This document shows positions 23,463 through 32,460 of a stretch of 38,077 nt of DNA, piece by piece. The notes below the pieces were generated by a model, which saw only the letters and a program-made list of their open reading frames with translations, was not told the DNA's origin and searched no databases. The number at the start of each line of letters is the position of its first letter. Positions within the stretch are counted from its first letter, which is position 1. Both the position numbers and the translations under genes were made by a program. This stretch comes from an uncultured Pseudomonadota bacterium (GTDB lineage: Bacteria > Myxococcota_A > UBA9160 > PR03): NCBI GenBank assembly GCA_900696485.1, contig CAADGG010000018.1:1-38077 (forward strand), in the 5' to 3' direction.

Positions 23463-24839
23463 TTAATCGAGATCTCGATGAGGAATCGAGAGCACGAAGC
23501 GTGCGCCGCCGAGTCGAGACGTGTCCACTCGGAGAGTTCCACCGTGAGCACGTGCGATTGCGAATGCGACCGACAACCCGATCCCCGTCCCGGGCGACGA
23601 TCGTGCCGAATCGAGCCGAACGAAGCGATCGAAGACACGGTGACGGTCGCTCTCCGAGATCCCGGGACCGGCGTCGGAGACAGCGATCTCCACGCCGTTC
23701 GCGCTCTCGCTCGCCGTGAGGTCCACGCGCCCTCCGCGGGCACCGTGTGAAACCGCGTTGTCGAGCAGGTTGCAGACGGCGCGGTCCAGGAGACTGCGCT
23801 CTGCGGACACGACCCCAGCGTCGATCCGATCACTGATGGCGATGCCGCGCTCCGTACACGCCGGGCGGTAGAGGGACAGCAGTCCTTCAAGCCACGGACG
23901 CACCGCAATCGGACCGTTTGTCAGCGGCCGGCGGCCCTCCTCGAGCTGAGCCAGGAGGAGCAGGGCGTCGATCATCGAGGTGAGCCCCCGTGCGCTCTCT
24001 ACGATCTGGTGGACGGCTTCGCGGCTTCGCGCAGGGTCGTCTACGAGGAGGCTGGCATCGGCGACGGCGGCGATGCGGTTGATAGGCGTCCGGAGTTCGT
24101 GCGCGACGTCGGCGCTGAAGGACCGCAGCCTCGCGATCGCGGTGGCGATCCGCTCCAGTGCGGCGTTGAGGACGGCTGCATGCTGATCGAGGAAGTCCCC
24201 GGTACCGCGATCCGGCAGGCGAGTCTGGAGCGCTCCCGCGTCGAGCGCGTCGAGCGCCTGCGTCGCCGCGCGCAGCGGCGCGAAGCTCCGGCGCGTCGCA
24301 GCCCAGCCCACGACGAGCGCTCCGACGAGTGAGAGTGCGAGGATCCCGGCAAGCCCATTGCGGACCTCGCGCAGCTCGGTCGCGTAGCGGTCCAGGGAAA
24401 GAGCAACCTCCAGGTGGCCTCCGTCCGGGAGCTCCACTCGCCGTAGCAGGTACTGCGTCGTTCTCGTCGAAAGCCTCAGGCCGCTCCACAGGCCTGTCGC
24501 AGCGTACCTTCGCGCTCCGGCGGCCGGCCAGCGACCGGCGGTGGCGCGCACGCCGCCGTCGTGGTCGACTCGTCGAACTCCGAGCCCTGCCCGGGTTCCG
24601 AGGTCGGCCATCGTCTGCGCGAACGTGCCGGGATCGGATCGGGCGCTCATGCGATCGGAGACCCACTCGGTGTGCAAGGCGAGGTCCTGTTCGGCCTCCT
24701 CGTGGTACTCGCGTGCCACGAAGGCATAGAGCAGGAACGCCTGGACCGCGACGAGCAGCGTGATCCAGGAGCCGATCCGGAGCGCCGTGCGGACCTCGGA
24801 GCGGCGCAGACGCGCGAGAAGGTGATCAGCCGAGCGCAT
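23463..24839 (-). CDS. Sensor histidine kinase (heavy-metal sensor type)
   Basis: This 458-residue membrane kinase has transmembrane helices at about 21-41 and 161-181. The periplasmic sensing loop of about 120 residues between them has no cysteine or histidine cluster that obviously names a metal. A HAMP segment follows, then the H-box VAHELRTPINR with phosphorylated His247. The N-box NLLDNAVSHG lies near 357-366, with DAGPGIS near 389-395 and GTGIGLSV near 417-424. All catalytic motifs are intact. It overlaps the response regulator by 14 bases, showing coupled expression. The order of regulator, kinase and RCB efflux genes resembles CusRS/CzcRS systems, so it probably senses a periplasmic metal ion and activates its own efflux operon (inference). 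Confidence 0.92.
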   Translation of the reverse strand: MRSADHLLARLRRSEVRTALRIGSWITLLVAVQAFLLYAFVAREYHEEAEQDLALHTEWVSDRMSARSDPGTFAQTMADLGTRAGLGVRRVDHDGGVRATAGRWPAAGARRYAATGLWSGLRLSTRTTQYLLRRVELPDGGHLEVALSLDRYATELREVRNGLAGILALSLVGALVVGWAATRRSFAPLRAATQALDALDAGALQTRLPDRGTGDFLDQHAAVLNAALERIATAIARLRSFSADVAHELRTPINRIAAVADASLLVDDPARSREAVHQIVESARGLTSMIDALLLLAQLEEGRRPLTNGPIAVRPWLEGLLSLYRPACTERGIAISDRIDAGVVSAERSLLDRAVCNLLDNAVSHGARGGRVDLTASESANGVEIAVSDAGPGISESDRHRVFDRFVRLDSARSSPGTGIGLSVAFAIARAHGGTLRVDTSRLGGARFVLSIPHRDLD

Positions 24840-25488
24840 AGCCTCGACCGCGGATCGTGCGGAGGAAATCCTCCCCCCCGGCTGACTCGATCTTCCTGCG
24901 CAGCCGGTGTACGTGGACCTCCACGACGTTGGTGCCCGGATCGAAGTCCAGCTCCCAGACCTGGCGAAGGAGTTGCGTGCGCGCGACCACGGCGCCGCCC
25001 TCGCGTGCCAAACAGGCCAGAAGCTCGAACTCGATGGTCGTGAGGTCGAGCTCGACCACTCCGAAGCAAGCCCGACGTGCCTTGAGATCGATCGCGAGTT
25101 CGCCGCGCTGCAGGCGGTCCGCCGAGGCGTGGATGCGACGCTCGAAGGCGCGGACCCGCGCGGCCAGTTCGGCGAGCGAGAAGGGCTTGATGAGATAGTC
25201 GTCCGCGCCCCGGTCCAGGCCGGCGACGCGGTCCGCGATCCCGTCGCGAGCGGTCAGGATCAGGATCGGGGGACACGGCTGTCGGCGCCTCAGCAGATCC
25301 AGCACCTCGTACCCACTGCCGCCTGGCACCATCAGATCCAGGATCGCGATGTCGGGCGGGTAGCGGCGAGCGAACTCGATGCCATCCGCGATTCCCAGCG
25401 CATGGGTGACCTCGTGACGTTCAGCTTCCAGGGAGACGCGGATGGCGTCCGCCGTAGCCGGATCATCTTCGAGCAGAAGGATTCGCAC
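24826..25488 (-). CDS. OmpR/PhoB-family response regulator
   Basis: This 220-residue two-domain regulator has a receiver domain at residues 1-115. Glu7/Asp8/Asp9 form the acidic pocket, Asp51 in AILDLMVPGG is the phosphorylation site, Thr79 follows, and Lys101 lies in YLIKPFS. A winged-helix DNA-binding domain lies at about 125-220 (LTTIEFELLACLAREGG, VVEVHVHRLRRKIE, IRGRGYALG). The start is GTG at 25488, because the ATG eight bases upstream is out of frame. It is the first gene of the minus-strand efflux operon. The divergent DUF1345 gene begins about 255 bases away, so the region between should hold its promoter and probably its own binding site. Confidence 0.93.
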   Translation of the reverse strand: MRILLLEDDPATADAIRVSLEAERHEVTHALGIADGIEFARRYPPDIAILDLMVPGGSGYEVLDLLRRRQPCPPILILTARDGIADRVAGLDRGADDYLIKPFSLAELAARVRAFERRIHASADRLQRGELAIDLKARRACFGVVELDLTTIEFELLACLAREGGAVVARTQLLRQVWELDFDPGTNVVEVHVHRLRRKIESAGGEDFLRTIRGRGYALG

Positions 25489-25743
25489 GCACCCATGCTA
25501 ACTCGCCAAGGCTGCGGTGCTGCTGCGCCAGGCGAGGGGCGTTGGACGCGCAGTAGCGGACCTTGCGCCGGGTGCGAGGCAGGTGGCGATGGCTGACGCC
25601 GCGGAGATCCAGCGCCTAGACCACCCGCGACGTGGCCGACCGGCACCCTTCCGAGCACGGACTCGTGGGGGGGTCGCAACTTTGACTAAGATCGCGCACG
25701 GCGCGCTTCTGGCGTGCACGCGTCGCGTACAGGATCTGACCTG

Positions 25744-26415
25744 ATGAAGTCGCTGCTTCTACTGCCGCACCGAGAACTGCACCCGCTGGCTCGCCTGCGC
25801 GCCTGGCATCGGCTGCTGGTGGCGACGGCGCTCGGCTTGCTCGCCGTGGCGCTGCTGTCGCGTGAACTGCGGGAAACGCGCCTGCTGGCCGGCTGGCTCA
25901 CCGGCGCGATGGCCTATCTCGTCGTCGTCTGGTGGGGCGTGGGGCGGCTCGATGCCGCGCAGACACGGCTGCGCGCGTCCAGCTTCGACCCCGGTACCGC
26001 CGCGCTCTACGCTCTGGTCGTGGCGACCTCCTGGGTCAGCCTGGGTGGCGTGCTGATGGTGACAGACGCCGCAAAAGCCCTGGCCGGCGTCGAACGCTGC
26101 TCGCACATCGGCCTGGCGCTGGCCGCACTCGCCGCAACCTGGTTGTTGATCCAGACGGTATACGCGCTGCGCTACGCGCGCCGGTTCTACGGAGAGGATG
26201 CGGGCGGGCTGGTGTTCCCGGGCGGTGCAGCGCCCTCGTATTTCGACTTCGCGTATTTTTCAGCGGTGATCGGCATGACATCGCAAGTCGCGGATGTCGG
26301 GATTTCCCGGCCACACATGCGTCGCCTGGTGCTGGCGCACGGGCTGATCTCGTTTGCCTTCAACCTGATGGTCGTGGCGCTCACGCTCAATCTGGTGGCG
26401 AGCGCGCTGGGCTGA
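25744..26415 (+). CDS. DUF1345 integral membrane protein
   Basis: This 223-residue protein has about six hydrophobic segments and the DUF1345 core: QTVYALRYARRFYGEDAGGL, FPGG, PSYFDFAYFSAVIGMTSQVA and HGLISFAFNLMVVALTLNL. The family has no established activity. I start at ATG 25744 (MKSLLLLPHRELHPL), ten codons inside the longest frame, because the extra residues look like non-coding sequence. The AGGATC upstream is a weak ribosome site. It is read divergently from the efflux regulator and convergently to mprF, so it seems to be a single-gene unit. About 215 bases of intergenic sequence follow, with weakly protein-like reading on both strands (minus: EIAATTSGESGHATVSMSME) but no assignable gene. 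Confidence 0.85.
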   Translation: MKSLLLLPHRELHPLARLRAWHRLLVATALGLLAVALLSRELRETRLLAGWLTGAMAYLVVVWWGVGRLDAAQTRLRASSFDPGTAALYALVVATSWVSLGGVLMVTDAAKALAGVERCSHIGLALAALAATWLLIQTVYALRYARRFYGEDAGGLVFPGGAAPSYFDFAYFSAVIGMTSQVADVGISRPHMRRLVLAHGLISFAFNLMVVALTLNLVASALG

Positions 26416-26631
26416 ATCGGGCTTGCGCTGCATCCGGCGGCCGCGGAGCTCGCGAAACAGCAATCTGCGCCCCGAGCGCACGGAGCTACCGGACAGCAAG
26501 AATGCCGCTGGCGGTGGGGTCGCCGAACTCCATCGACATCGACACCGTGGCGTGGCCGCTTTCGCCGGACGTGGTGGCAGCGATCTCGATCGCCCAGAAG
26601 ACCCGAGTGACTTCCGGTCCCTCGTTCCCGC

Positions 26632-29184
26632 TCAGCGACTGATGATCCCCGTGGCTCCACCCGAGACGAGGCTGGCGATCCGGGTGAGGACGAGCGGCGT
26701 CACCAAGCCGCCCGGTGCGGCGAGGTACCGCGGCTCCCATTCGGGATCGAACTTCTCCTTGAACTCCCGCAGACCCTGGAAGTTGTAGAAGTGCTCGCCG
26801 TGGCGGAAGAGCAGGGCGCCGAGGCGGTTCCAGAGCGGAGCCAGGCGGTGCTGCTCGAAGCCCGAGAGCGGTGCCATACCCAGCGAGAACCACTGGTAAC
26901 CCTCGTCGCGCGCCCAGAGCATCAGTTCCGCGAAGAGGAAATCCATCACACCCTTCGGCGCGTCGGCACGATGGCGCATCAAGTCGATTCCGCACTCCTG
27001 CTTGGCTTCGCTCGGCCACACGTTGGCGAAGCCGATCACGGAATCCCCGCGACGAACCACGGCCAGCGGGAGGCGGCGCAGATAGTCGCGGTCGAAGAAG
27101 CCGAGAGAGAAGCGCTTCTCGCGCGTGTTCTTCGCACGCAGCCAATCGTCGGAGACCGCCTGGAGCTGGTCCAGCAGAGGGGCGACCGCTGGCGGAGCGA
27201 GCAGCTCGAATCGGCAGCCCTCCCGAGCCAGCCGGCTGCGCGCCTGTCGGAAGTCGCTGCGCCGCTTGCCGTCGAGCGAGAAGCCGGGGAGCCGGACCCG
27301 GCCCGTCTCTCCGAGCTTGCGGAGATCGAGCCCGAGGTCCAGATAGAGCGGAAGCATTCCTTCCGACACTTCGTAGAAGACGGCGCGCGCACCGTGCCGG
27401 TCGGCCAGCTCGCGGAACCGCCATGCGAGCGCCTCCTGCTGCTCGCGAGGCCCGACCGGATCGCCCATGGCGATCCACGTGCGGCCGCTGACCCCGAACA
27501 TCAGAAACGCGCTGCCGTCCTCGTGGAACCACAGCTCCTTGTCTCGCAATAGCGCCAGGTATCCATCCACTCGTGGGCTCCTGCTCACGATCGTCTGCGC
27601 GAGGTCGAGCTCCTCGGTCGTCGGCAGGCCCGGGATGGGCGGGGCGGGGCGCAGCAGGCGGGCCGCCCCGATCGCGACGAGAGCGACGCCCGCGGCAAGC
27701 AAGGCACGCAGCGAGCGGGGTGCCTGGGCCTCGAGATCGAACTGCCACCAGAGCTCGTGGGAGTACTCGACGTGGCGGTAGGCGAGTTCGAGCGCAAGGA
27801 CGCTCCCGAGCGCCACCACCGCCACGGCCACCCACCATCCCGGATTGAGCGATTGTGCGAGCAGTGAGCTGCGACGGTAGAAGAAGGAACGACACGGCAG
27901 CAGCGCCAGGCCCATGGCGGCGAGGATGGCGGCCTCCTCCCAGTCGAGGCCCTTCAGCAGGGAGACGAGGCTGCCCCCTGCCAGGAGCGCGAGCGTGCCG
28001 TAGTAGGCGGCGTCGATGCGCTGGCGCAGCGCGTTCCCCAGGAGCAGGAGGAAGACGCCGAAGACGCTCCCGAGCAGTTTGGAGATCTCGATGAGTGGCA
28101 GCGGAAGCGTCTCCCGCAGCCACGCCAGACGCTGCGGAAGCTCGGGGGTCGCACCCGAGAAGAGCAGCAAGGCGCCTGCGAGGAACGTCGTGACCGCGAA
28201 CAGGCGGGGGGCCACCGCCGACATCCATCCCTGGATCGTTGCGCCCGCGCGAACGAGAAGCACGCCACTCTGACGGAGCTCGTAGCCGGAGAAGAGCAGC
28301 ACCGCGACGGCCAGCGGGAGCAGGTAGTAGACGATCCGATAGGCCACGATCGAGGCGAGGACCTGGTCGCCGGGGAGGTAGGGGCGCAGCAGGAGGACCA
28401 TGACCGTCTCGAAGACGCCGAGTCCGCCCGGCACGTGGCTCACGAGCCCCACGACGAGCGCGAGAAGATACGCCCCCAGAAAAGTCGGGAAGCCGAGGTC
28501 GGGCGAAGCAGGGAGCACGACGTACAGGACCGACGCCGCGAGCAGCCAGTCGATCGACGAGAGTGCGAGCTGAGCCCCCGTCATCCGCAGGCCCGGCAGG
28601 TCGACCTGGAAGCCGTGGAGACGGAGCGGCGCCCGGCGTCGAATCAACAGTGCGAGGTACGCGCCGAGCACTGCGAGGAGGCCGAGCCCGATCGAGCGGC
28701 TCGAGGCCAGATGAATCCCGGGCAGATCCACGGCTAGCGGCCACAGCGTGTGAACGAGGCCGCCGAGCAGGAAGAACCCGAGCCAGAACGTGAGCAGCGC
28801 GAAGGCGATGACGCGTGCGATCATCTCCGCGCGAACGCCCCAACCCGAGAGCATCCGGTAGCGGACCGCGCTTCCGCCGAAGAACGAAAGGCCCACGTTG
28901 TGGCTGAAGACGTAGGCCACGAACGAGGCGAGGGCGATGCGCCGGTAGGGGAGCGCGGTGCGCACGTACCGGAAGCCCAGCGCGTCGTAGCCCGTAAGGG
29001 TGACGTAGCCGAACACGGTGAGGACGAACGCGAGCGCGAGCCGCCTGCCCGGGATGTTCCGCACGTGGCCGAGGACGTCGTGGAGGTGATAGCCCTCGAA
29101 CTCGTGACGCAGCACCAGGACGGCGAGCACCAGCAGGATCCCGCCGAGCACCGGCGGGAGGGCGGCGAGGAGGCGCTGCTTCAT
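26632..29184 (-). CDS. mprF: Aminoacyl-phosphatidylglycerol synthase/flippase (MprF/LpiA)
   Basis: This 850-residue bifunctional membrane protein transfers an amino acid, usually lysine from Lys-tRNA, to phosphatidylglycerol and flips the product to the outer leaflet. That lowers surface negative charge and raises resistance to cationic peptides and acid. About the first 510 residues hold some 12-14 hydrophobic segments, including the SFFGGSAVRYRMLSGWGVRA and SHVPGGLGVFETVMVLLL stretches of the flippase domain. The C-terminal third is the DUF2156 acyltransferase-fold synthase domain (FGVSGRTWIAMGDPVG, FYEVSEGMLPLYLDLGL, and a terminal FDPEWEPRYLAAPGG). I begin at ATG 29184, 17 codons inside the open frame. 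Amino-acid specificity cannot be read. Upstream on the same strand lies acvB, its usual partner, but 360 bases with an ATPase remnant separate them. Confidence 0.93.
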   Translation of the reverse strand: MKQRLLAALPPVLGGILLVLAVLVLRHEFEGYHLHDVLGHVRNIPGRRLALAFVLTVFGYVTLTGYDALGFRYVRTALPYRRIALASFVAYVFSHNVGLSFFGGSAVRYRMLSGWGVRAEMIARVIAFALLTFWLGFFLLGGLVHTLWPLAVDLPGIHLASSRSIGLGLLAVLGAYLALLIRRRAPLRLHGFQVDLPGLRMTGAQLALSSIDWLLAASVLYVVLPASPDLGFPTFLGAYLLALVVGLVSHVPGGLGVFETVMVLLLRPYLPGDQVLASIVAYRIVYYLLPLAVAVLLFSGYELRQSGVLLVRAGATIQGWMSAVAPRLFAVTTFLAGALLLFSGATPELPQRLAWLRETLPLPLIEISKLLGSVFGVFLLLLGNALRQRIDAAYYGTLALLAGGSLVSLLKGLDWEEAAILAAMGLALLPCRSFFYRRSSLLAQSLNPGWWVAVAVVALGSVLALELAYRHVEYSHELWWQFDLEAQAPRSLRALLAAGVALVAIGAARLLRPAPPIPGLPTTEELDLAQTIVSRSPRVDGYLALLRDKELWFHEDGSAFLMFGVSGRTWIAMGDPVGPREQQEALAWRFRELADRHGARAVFYEVSEGMLPLYLDLGLDLRKLGETGRVRLPGFSLDGKRRSDFRQARSRLAREGCRFELLAPPAVAPLLDQLQAVSDDWLRAKNTREKRFSLGFFDRDYLRRLPLAVVRRGDSVIGFANVWPSEAKQECGIDLMRHRADAPKGVMDFLFAELMLWARDEGYQWFSLGMAPLSGFEQHRLAPLWNRLGALLFRHGEHFYNFQGLREFKEKFDPEWEPRYLAAPGGLVTPLVLTRIASLVSGGATGIISR

Positions 29185-29361
29185 GGTTTCTCGACCCCCC
29201 CCTGTCCGTCGCCCTCGGCTCGCGTCGACGAGCACCGAGGGTACCCGAACGGCGAGCCGCGAACCCCGTCAGTGCCGGCTTCGAGTGTGTGTATGACTCC
29301 AGCGCGTGATGCAGGGCCTCCCGAATACGGGGTCTCCCGTCTCGAACAGGACAGCGGAGGC

Positions 29362-29511
29362 GGGCTCCTGCTGCTGCTTCTGCATGCGTCGCCTGAGCTG
29401 TTCCGCAGCGGATGGTTCGTCGAATCCGTCGTCTCGGCCACGCTGATCGTGCTGGTGATCCGGACGCGCGGACCGTTCGCGAGCTCGCGACCCTCGCTTC
29501 TCGCGGCGACG
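29362..29511 (+). pseudogene. C-terminal remnant of a P-type cation ATPase
   Basis: About 50 codons in the gap between acvB and mprF read LLLLLLHASPELFRSGWFVE and then SVVSATLIVLVIRTRGPF on the plus strand. This is the FRTGWFVES...LVIHVIRT motif of the cation-ATPase C-terminal membrane domain, as in MgtA-type and Ca/Mg P-type pumps. There is no start and no catalytic DKTGT core, and the frame runs off into unrelated sequence. It appears to be a decayed tail left by a deletion or insertion, on the strand opposite to its neighbours. Confidence 0.6.
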
Positions 29512-29545
29512 GACGCCCGCGGATCCGTTCCGGGTGGCGATCGGG

Positions 29546-30898
29546 CTACGGCGTGCCACCGAGACGGCGCTGGGCGCCTTCGGCGATGCGCCGCGCCAGA
29601 GCGGCGTAATCGCCGTCGAAGTGATGGCCCCCGCTCGTCACGATCTTCTCGGCACCGGCGAGTTCCGGCGCACGGCACAGCGTCTCGGGCTCCTGTTCGC
29701 CGTAGAAGCACTGCAGCAACCCGAGGTCGATGCGCTGGAGCTCCGGCAGCACGGGGAGATCCTCGGCGGATGCGCGGCCAAACCATCCCTCGACATGGAA
29801 CTCGAACGCCGCCCGCGGTTCGAGCCCGAGCAGTGAGATCTGCAGGATCCGGGCGCGCGCGTCCGGTGGCAGACGGTTCACGGCGAACGGAAGGATGCCG
29901 GCGCCGAACGAATAGCCGATCAGGACGACCCGTCGCGTGCCCCAGACGTCACTGTAGTGTGACAAGACCGCAGCGAGATCGCGCGCCACCTGCTCGGGTG
30001 TCCTGCGGCGCCAGAAGTAGCGCAGGCTGTCGACCCCGACGACCGGTGCGCCCTCGCGTGCGAGGATCTCGCCAACCTGTTTGTCGATGTCGCGCCAGCC
30101 TCCGTCCCCCGACCAGATCACCGCCATCCACGGTCCCGGGTGGTCGGCGGGAATCACGGCGAGTGGAAGGTCGTGCCGGTCTGCCGCAACGATGGCATCC
30201 GCTGCGCCGGCGAAGAGCGGCTCGAGCAGCGCCACGACGCGCTCGGCGCTGCTGGCGCCGTCAGCCGCGGTCGCGCCGCGCTGCGCGAGCGGCTCGAGTT
30301 CGGGCGCGAGCGCGCTGCCCGGATCGACCCGCCAGAAGCCGGGCAGGGCGAGCGCGCGCCCGTACGCGAAGCCACCGTCCGGCGCCGGCGAGGCCGGCGC
30401 GCCCGGGCACAAGGGAACGCGCGTTGCGAGCGCCGCGGTCGGGTCGACGCTCACGGCGCCCGCGAGGGTAGCGGCGGGGGCCTGCGCCAGCGCCGCGTAG
30501 GCGAAGGCGCCGCCCGCTCCGGCCCCGGCCAGGATCGGCGAGAGATACTGCTCGCTGCCGAGCTCGCGTTGCACCCGCTTGCTGAGCGCCTCCAGCTCCG
30601 ACACAACGTAGTGGCAGCCGTCGTCGCTGGCCCGCAGCGCGCTCAGGTACGCGGCCAGATCGATGCCGACGACCGCGGCGCCGTCCGCGCGCAGGGCGAG
30701 CGCTGCGCTCTCCCACGCGGGCGACCAGCCCGCTTCGTCGGAGAGGAGGAAGACGACGGCCGCCGGCGCCGCGGCCGGGCGAAACAGCTCGACGCGCCCG
30801 AGCCGGCCGCTCTCGAACGTTTCGGGCGCGGCGCCGTTCGAGCAGGCGAGCAGCAGCAGGACCACGCAGGTCCACGCCGCGGCCGTCAGACCTTGCAT
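29546..30898 (-). CDS. acvB: AcvB/VirJ-family lipoprotein, aminoacyl-PG hydrolase
   Basis: This 450-residue periplasmic protein belongs to the AcvB/VirJ family. AcvB is known to hydrolyse lysyl-phosphatidylglycerol made by LpiA/MprF, in Agrobacterium and Rhizobium tropici. The lipobox LLAC places the lipid on Cys19. The chain has two VirJ-like halves; the second is an alpha/beta-hydrolase with IWSGDGGWRDIDKQ at about 261-274 and the nucleophile elbow GYSFGA around Ser330. The family's paired mprF/lpiA lies downstream on the same strand, and the small gene upstream is separated by only 38 bases. The start ATG at 30898 is the obvious one for the signal peptide. The pairing of MprF with AcvB suggests it tunes or recycles the modified lipid. 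Confidence 0.9.
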   Translation of the reverse strand: MQGLTAAAWTCVVLLLLACSNGAAPETFESGRLGRVELFRPAAAPAAVVFLLSDEAGWSPAWESAALALRADGAAVVGIDLAAYLSALRASDDGCHYVVSELEALSKRVQRELGSEQYLSPILAGAGAGGAFAYAALAQAPAATLAGAVSVDPTAALATRVPLCPGAPASPAPDGGFAYGRALALPGFWRVDPGSALAPELEPLAQRGATAADGASSAERVVALLEPLFAGAADAIVAADRHDLPLAVIPADHPGPWMAVIWSGDGGWRDIDKQVGEILAREGAPVVGVDSLRYFWRRRTPEQVARDLAAVLSHYSDVWGTRRVVLIGYSFGAGILPFAVNRLPPDARARILQISLLGLEPRAAFEFHVEGWFGRASAEDLPVLPELQRIDLGLLQCFYGEQEPETLCRAPELAGAEKIVTSGGHHFDGDYAALARRIAEGAQRRLGGTP

Positions 30899-30936
30899 CG
30901 GTTTGGGGTCCCCTGGCGAAAGCAGGATATCGCCGG

Positions 30937-31140
30937 TCAGTCGCGGACCGGCGGGCGGCCCCGGGCGAGTTCGATGGCCCAGCGCTCAGCCTCCTTCTGG
31001 TCCTCCTCCCAGACGTAGAAGTCGCCACCCTCGACGGAGTAGCCCGCGGGATTCTCCGGCCGCCGGGTGGCCGAATCCGGAGGTGGCTGTCCACCGACGA
31101 CGAGCGAAAGAAACGCGCCGAGCGCCGCCCATGCCTTCAT
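30937..31140 (-). CDS. Small hypothetical exported protein
   Basis: This 67-residue protein begins with a hydrophobic signal-like segment (MKAWAALGAFLSLVVGG). It continues with a polar body containing FYVWEEDQKEAERWAIELAR, a short amphipathic helix. AGGAGGAG stands seven bases before the ATG, one of the strongest ribosome sites in the window, which is the main reason to call it real. It lies 38 bases ahead of acvB on the same strand, so it is probably co-transcribed and may work with the lipid-modification pair. I do not recognise the family. No cysteine is present. Confidence 0.65.
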   Translation of the reverse strand: MKAWAALGAFLSLVVGGQPPPDSATRRPENPAGYSVEGGDFYVWEEDQKEAERWAIELARGRPPVRD

Positions 31141-31579
31141 TGCGCAACTCCTCCTCTTGCGGGCTGTACTGGCGACGCCCAGACGCTCCTCGGCATTCGA
31201 AGCGATCCGCGCCGCGAGATGGAGAGTCCTTCACGTCGCCGGGCATTTCCTCGGGCCGGCGACGGATAGAGACGTCGAGACGCATCGGCTGCCGCTCCTC
31301 GCATGCCGTCGCAGCGAAGGAGACAGCCAGGAAGGACCTCATCGGGCCCACAATCGCTCGTGAGAGCCTACGCGCAGCTCCAGCTCGCAAGCCGGGCATG
31401 CGAACTTTCGTCGGGCGAGAAACCCGTTGCGTTCGACAGTTTCGATTCTGGGTCTCGCTCCCGCATCTGGAGCGACGTCTCTCGAGGAATGAAGGCGCCG
31501 CCACACCCGGCGCCGAAACGGCAGGCCACCGTTGGCGCCGGCGTGCGCTCATCGCCACGTCCGGATCCCGGTCGCCCTG
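31141..31579. other. Non-coding stretch between two minus-strand genes
   Basis: Several long frames cross it, but all are rich in arginine and serine without a ribosome site or family motif. A minus-strand frame from ATG 31342 (MRSFLAVSFAATACEERQ) starts like a signal peptide but continues through the next gene in another frame, so I do not accept it. The promoter of the 30937-31140/acvB unit should lie here; I can define no boxes. Confidence 0.5.
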
Positions 31580-32398
31580 CTACGGGATCCCGCGGGTCAG
31601 GCTGCCGGGCTCGAAGAGTTCGTCGGGGAGGCTGTCGTCGTACGCGATGTCGGAGAACTCGAGGACGGTGCGGTGTCCGCTGCGATGGTTCTCGACCTCC
31701 GTGCGGCGGATGGTCCAGATCCCGTCGATCTCGTCGATCGCGACGTTGTGTGTCGTCTTGAGGTGTTGTGCCTTGAGATCCCAGTAGTCGGCGAGCCGGG
31801 TGATCCAGCGCTCGCGATCGATCCGGGACAGCACCCGGCCATAGCCGAGCTCCCGAGCGGTCGCTTCATCGACCGGGATCCCCTCGAGGAGGTAGCAGTC
31901 GTAGCCGTCGACGGTTTCGGTTCCGAGCACGGTCCAGCGGTAGTCCTCGAGCGCGAGCTTGGTCTCCTTCTTCACGTCCTCGTAGCTGAGATCGGTGCCG
32001 AAGAACGAGCCGCCGCGGTCGGACGGGGAGATCCGGCGGACCTTCCGATGCGCCGGCAGGTAGAGCCACTGGTCATCGTCGCGCTCGGCGTCCGCGTAGT
32101 CGAAGGTCAGGAAGGCGGTCCCGGCGAGGGCAGCGGGCTCGACGAAGTGCACGCTGGTCTTTTTCACGTCTTCGGAGGACTTGCGGAACATCTTTGCCTC
32201 TCGGGTGCGCGTGCGCCCCTTGGCATCGATCAGCTCCATCCGGGACCTGCGTCGTAGCGCAATCCCCTCATCGCGATCGTTGACCCGCTGGACGACCTCG
32301 AGGCCGGTCGGGGTCGGGAGCGGAGGGGATGCGGCGGGATCCGCTTGCGCGGCGGAGACGAGCAGGGGGAGCAACAGGAGTCGGGAGCCGAAACGCAC
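31580..32398 (-). CDS. LolA-like outer membrane lipoprotein-sorting family protein (PF17131-like)
   Basis: This 272-residue periplasmic protein has a signal peptide (VRFGSRLLLLPLLVSAAQA) and a beta-rich LolA-like fold. The family pattern is seen in GLEVVQRVNDRDEG, FLTFDYADAERDDDQWLYLP, RKVRRISPSDRGGSFFGTDL, YEDVK and YDCYLLEG. This family is commonly found next to MMPL/RND lipid transporters and is thought to carry a lipidic cargo through the periplasm. Here such a transporter is the second gene of the divergent operon. The GTG start at 32398 is preceded by GGAGGT at six bases, so the longer reading to 32821 is rejected. The 262 bases to the asparagine-synthase gene hold a shared control region. 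Confidence 0.85.
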   Translation of the reverse strand: MRFGSRLLLLPLLVSAAQADPAASPPLPTPTGLEVVQRVNDRDEGIALRRRSRMELIDAKGRTRTREAKMFRKSSEDVKKTSVHFVEPAALAGTAFLTFDYADAERDDDQWLYLPAHRKVRRISPSDRGGSFFGTDLSYEDVKKETKLALEDYRWTVLGTETVDGYDCYLLEGIPVDEATARELGYGRVLSRIDRERWITRLADYWDLKAQHLKTTHNVAIDEIDGIWTIRRTEVENHRSGHRTVLEFSDIAYDDSLPDELFEPGSLTRGIP

Positions 32399-32443
32399 CG
32401 AAGCACCTCCAGAAGCGCGGCGGCCGCCAGCATAGAGGAATTC

Positions 32444-32460
32444 GTTGCAGGAATCGCAAC
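32444..32460. promoter_or_regulatory. Inverted repeat in the divergent promoter region
   Basis: GTTGC-N7-GCAAC lies between the divergent LolA-like and asnB genes. On the minus strand, TTGCGA (32459-32454) begins inside it and is followed 17 bases later by TCTATG, a possible but weak -35/-10 pair for the LolA-like gene. A dimeric regulator could control both transcripts from here. It may also be chance, as each arm is only five bases. Confidence 0.3.
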
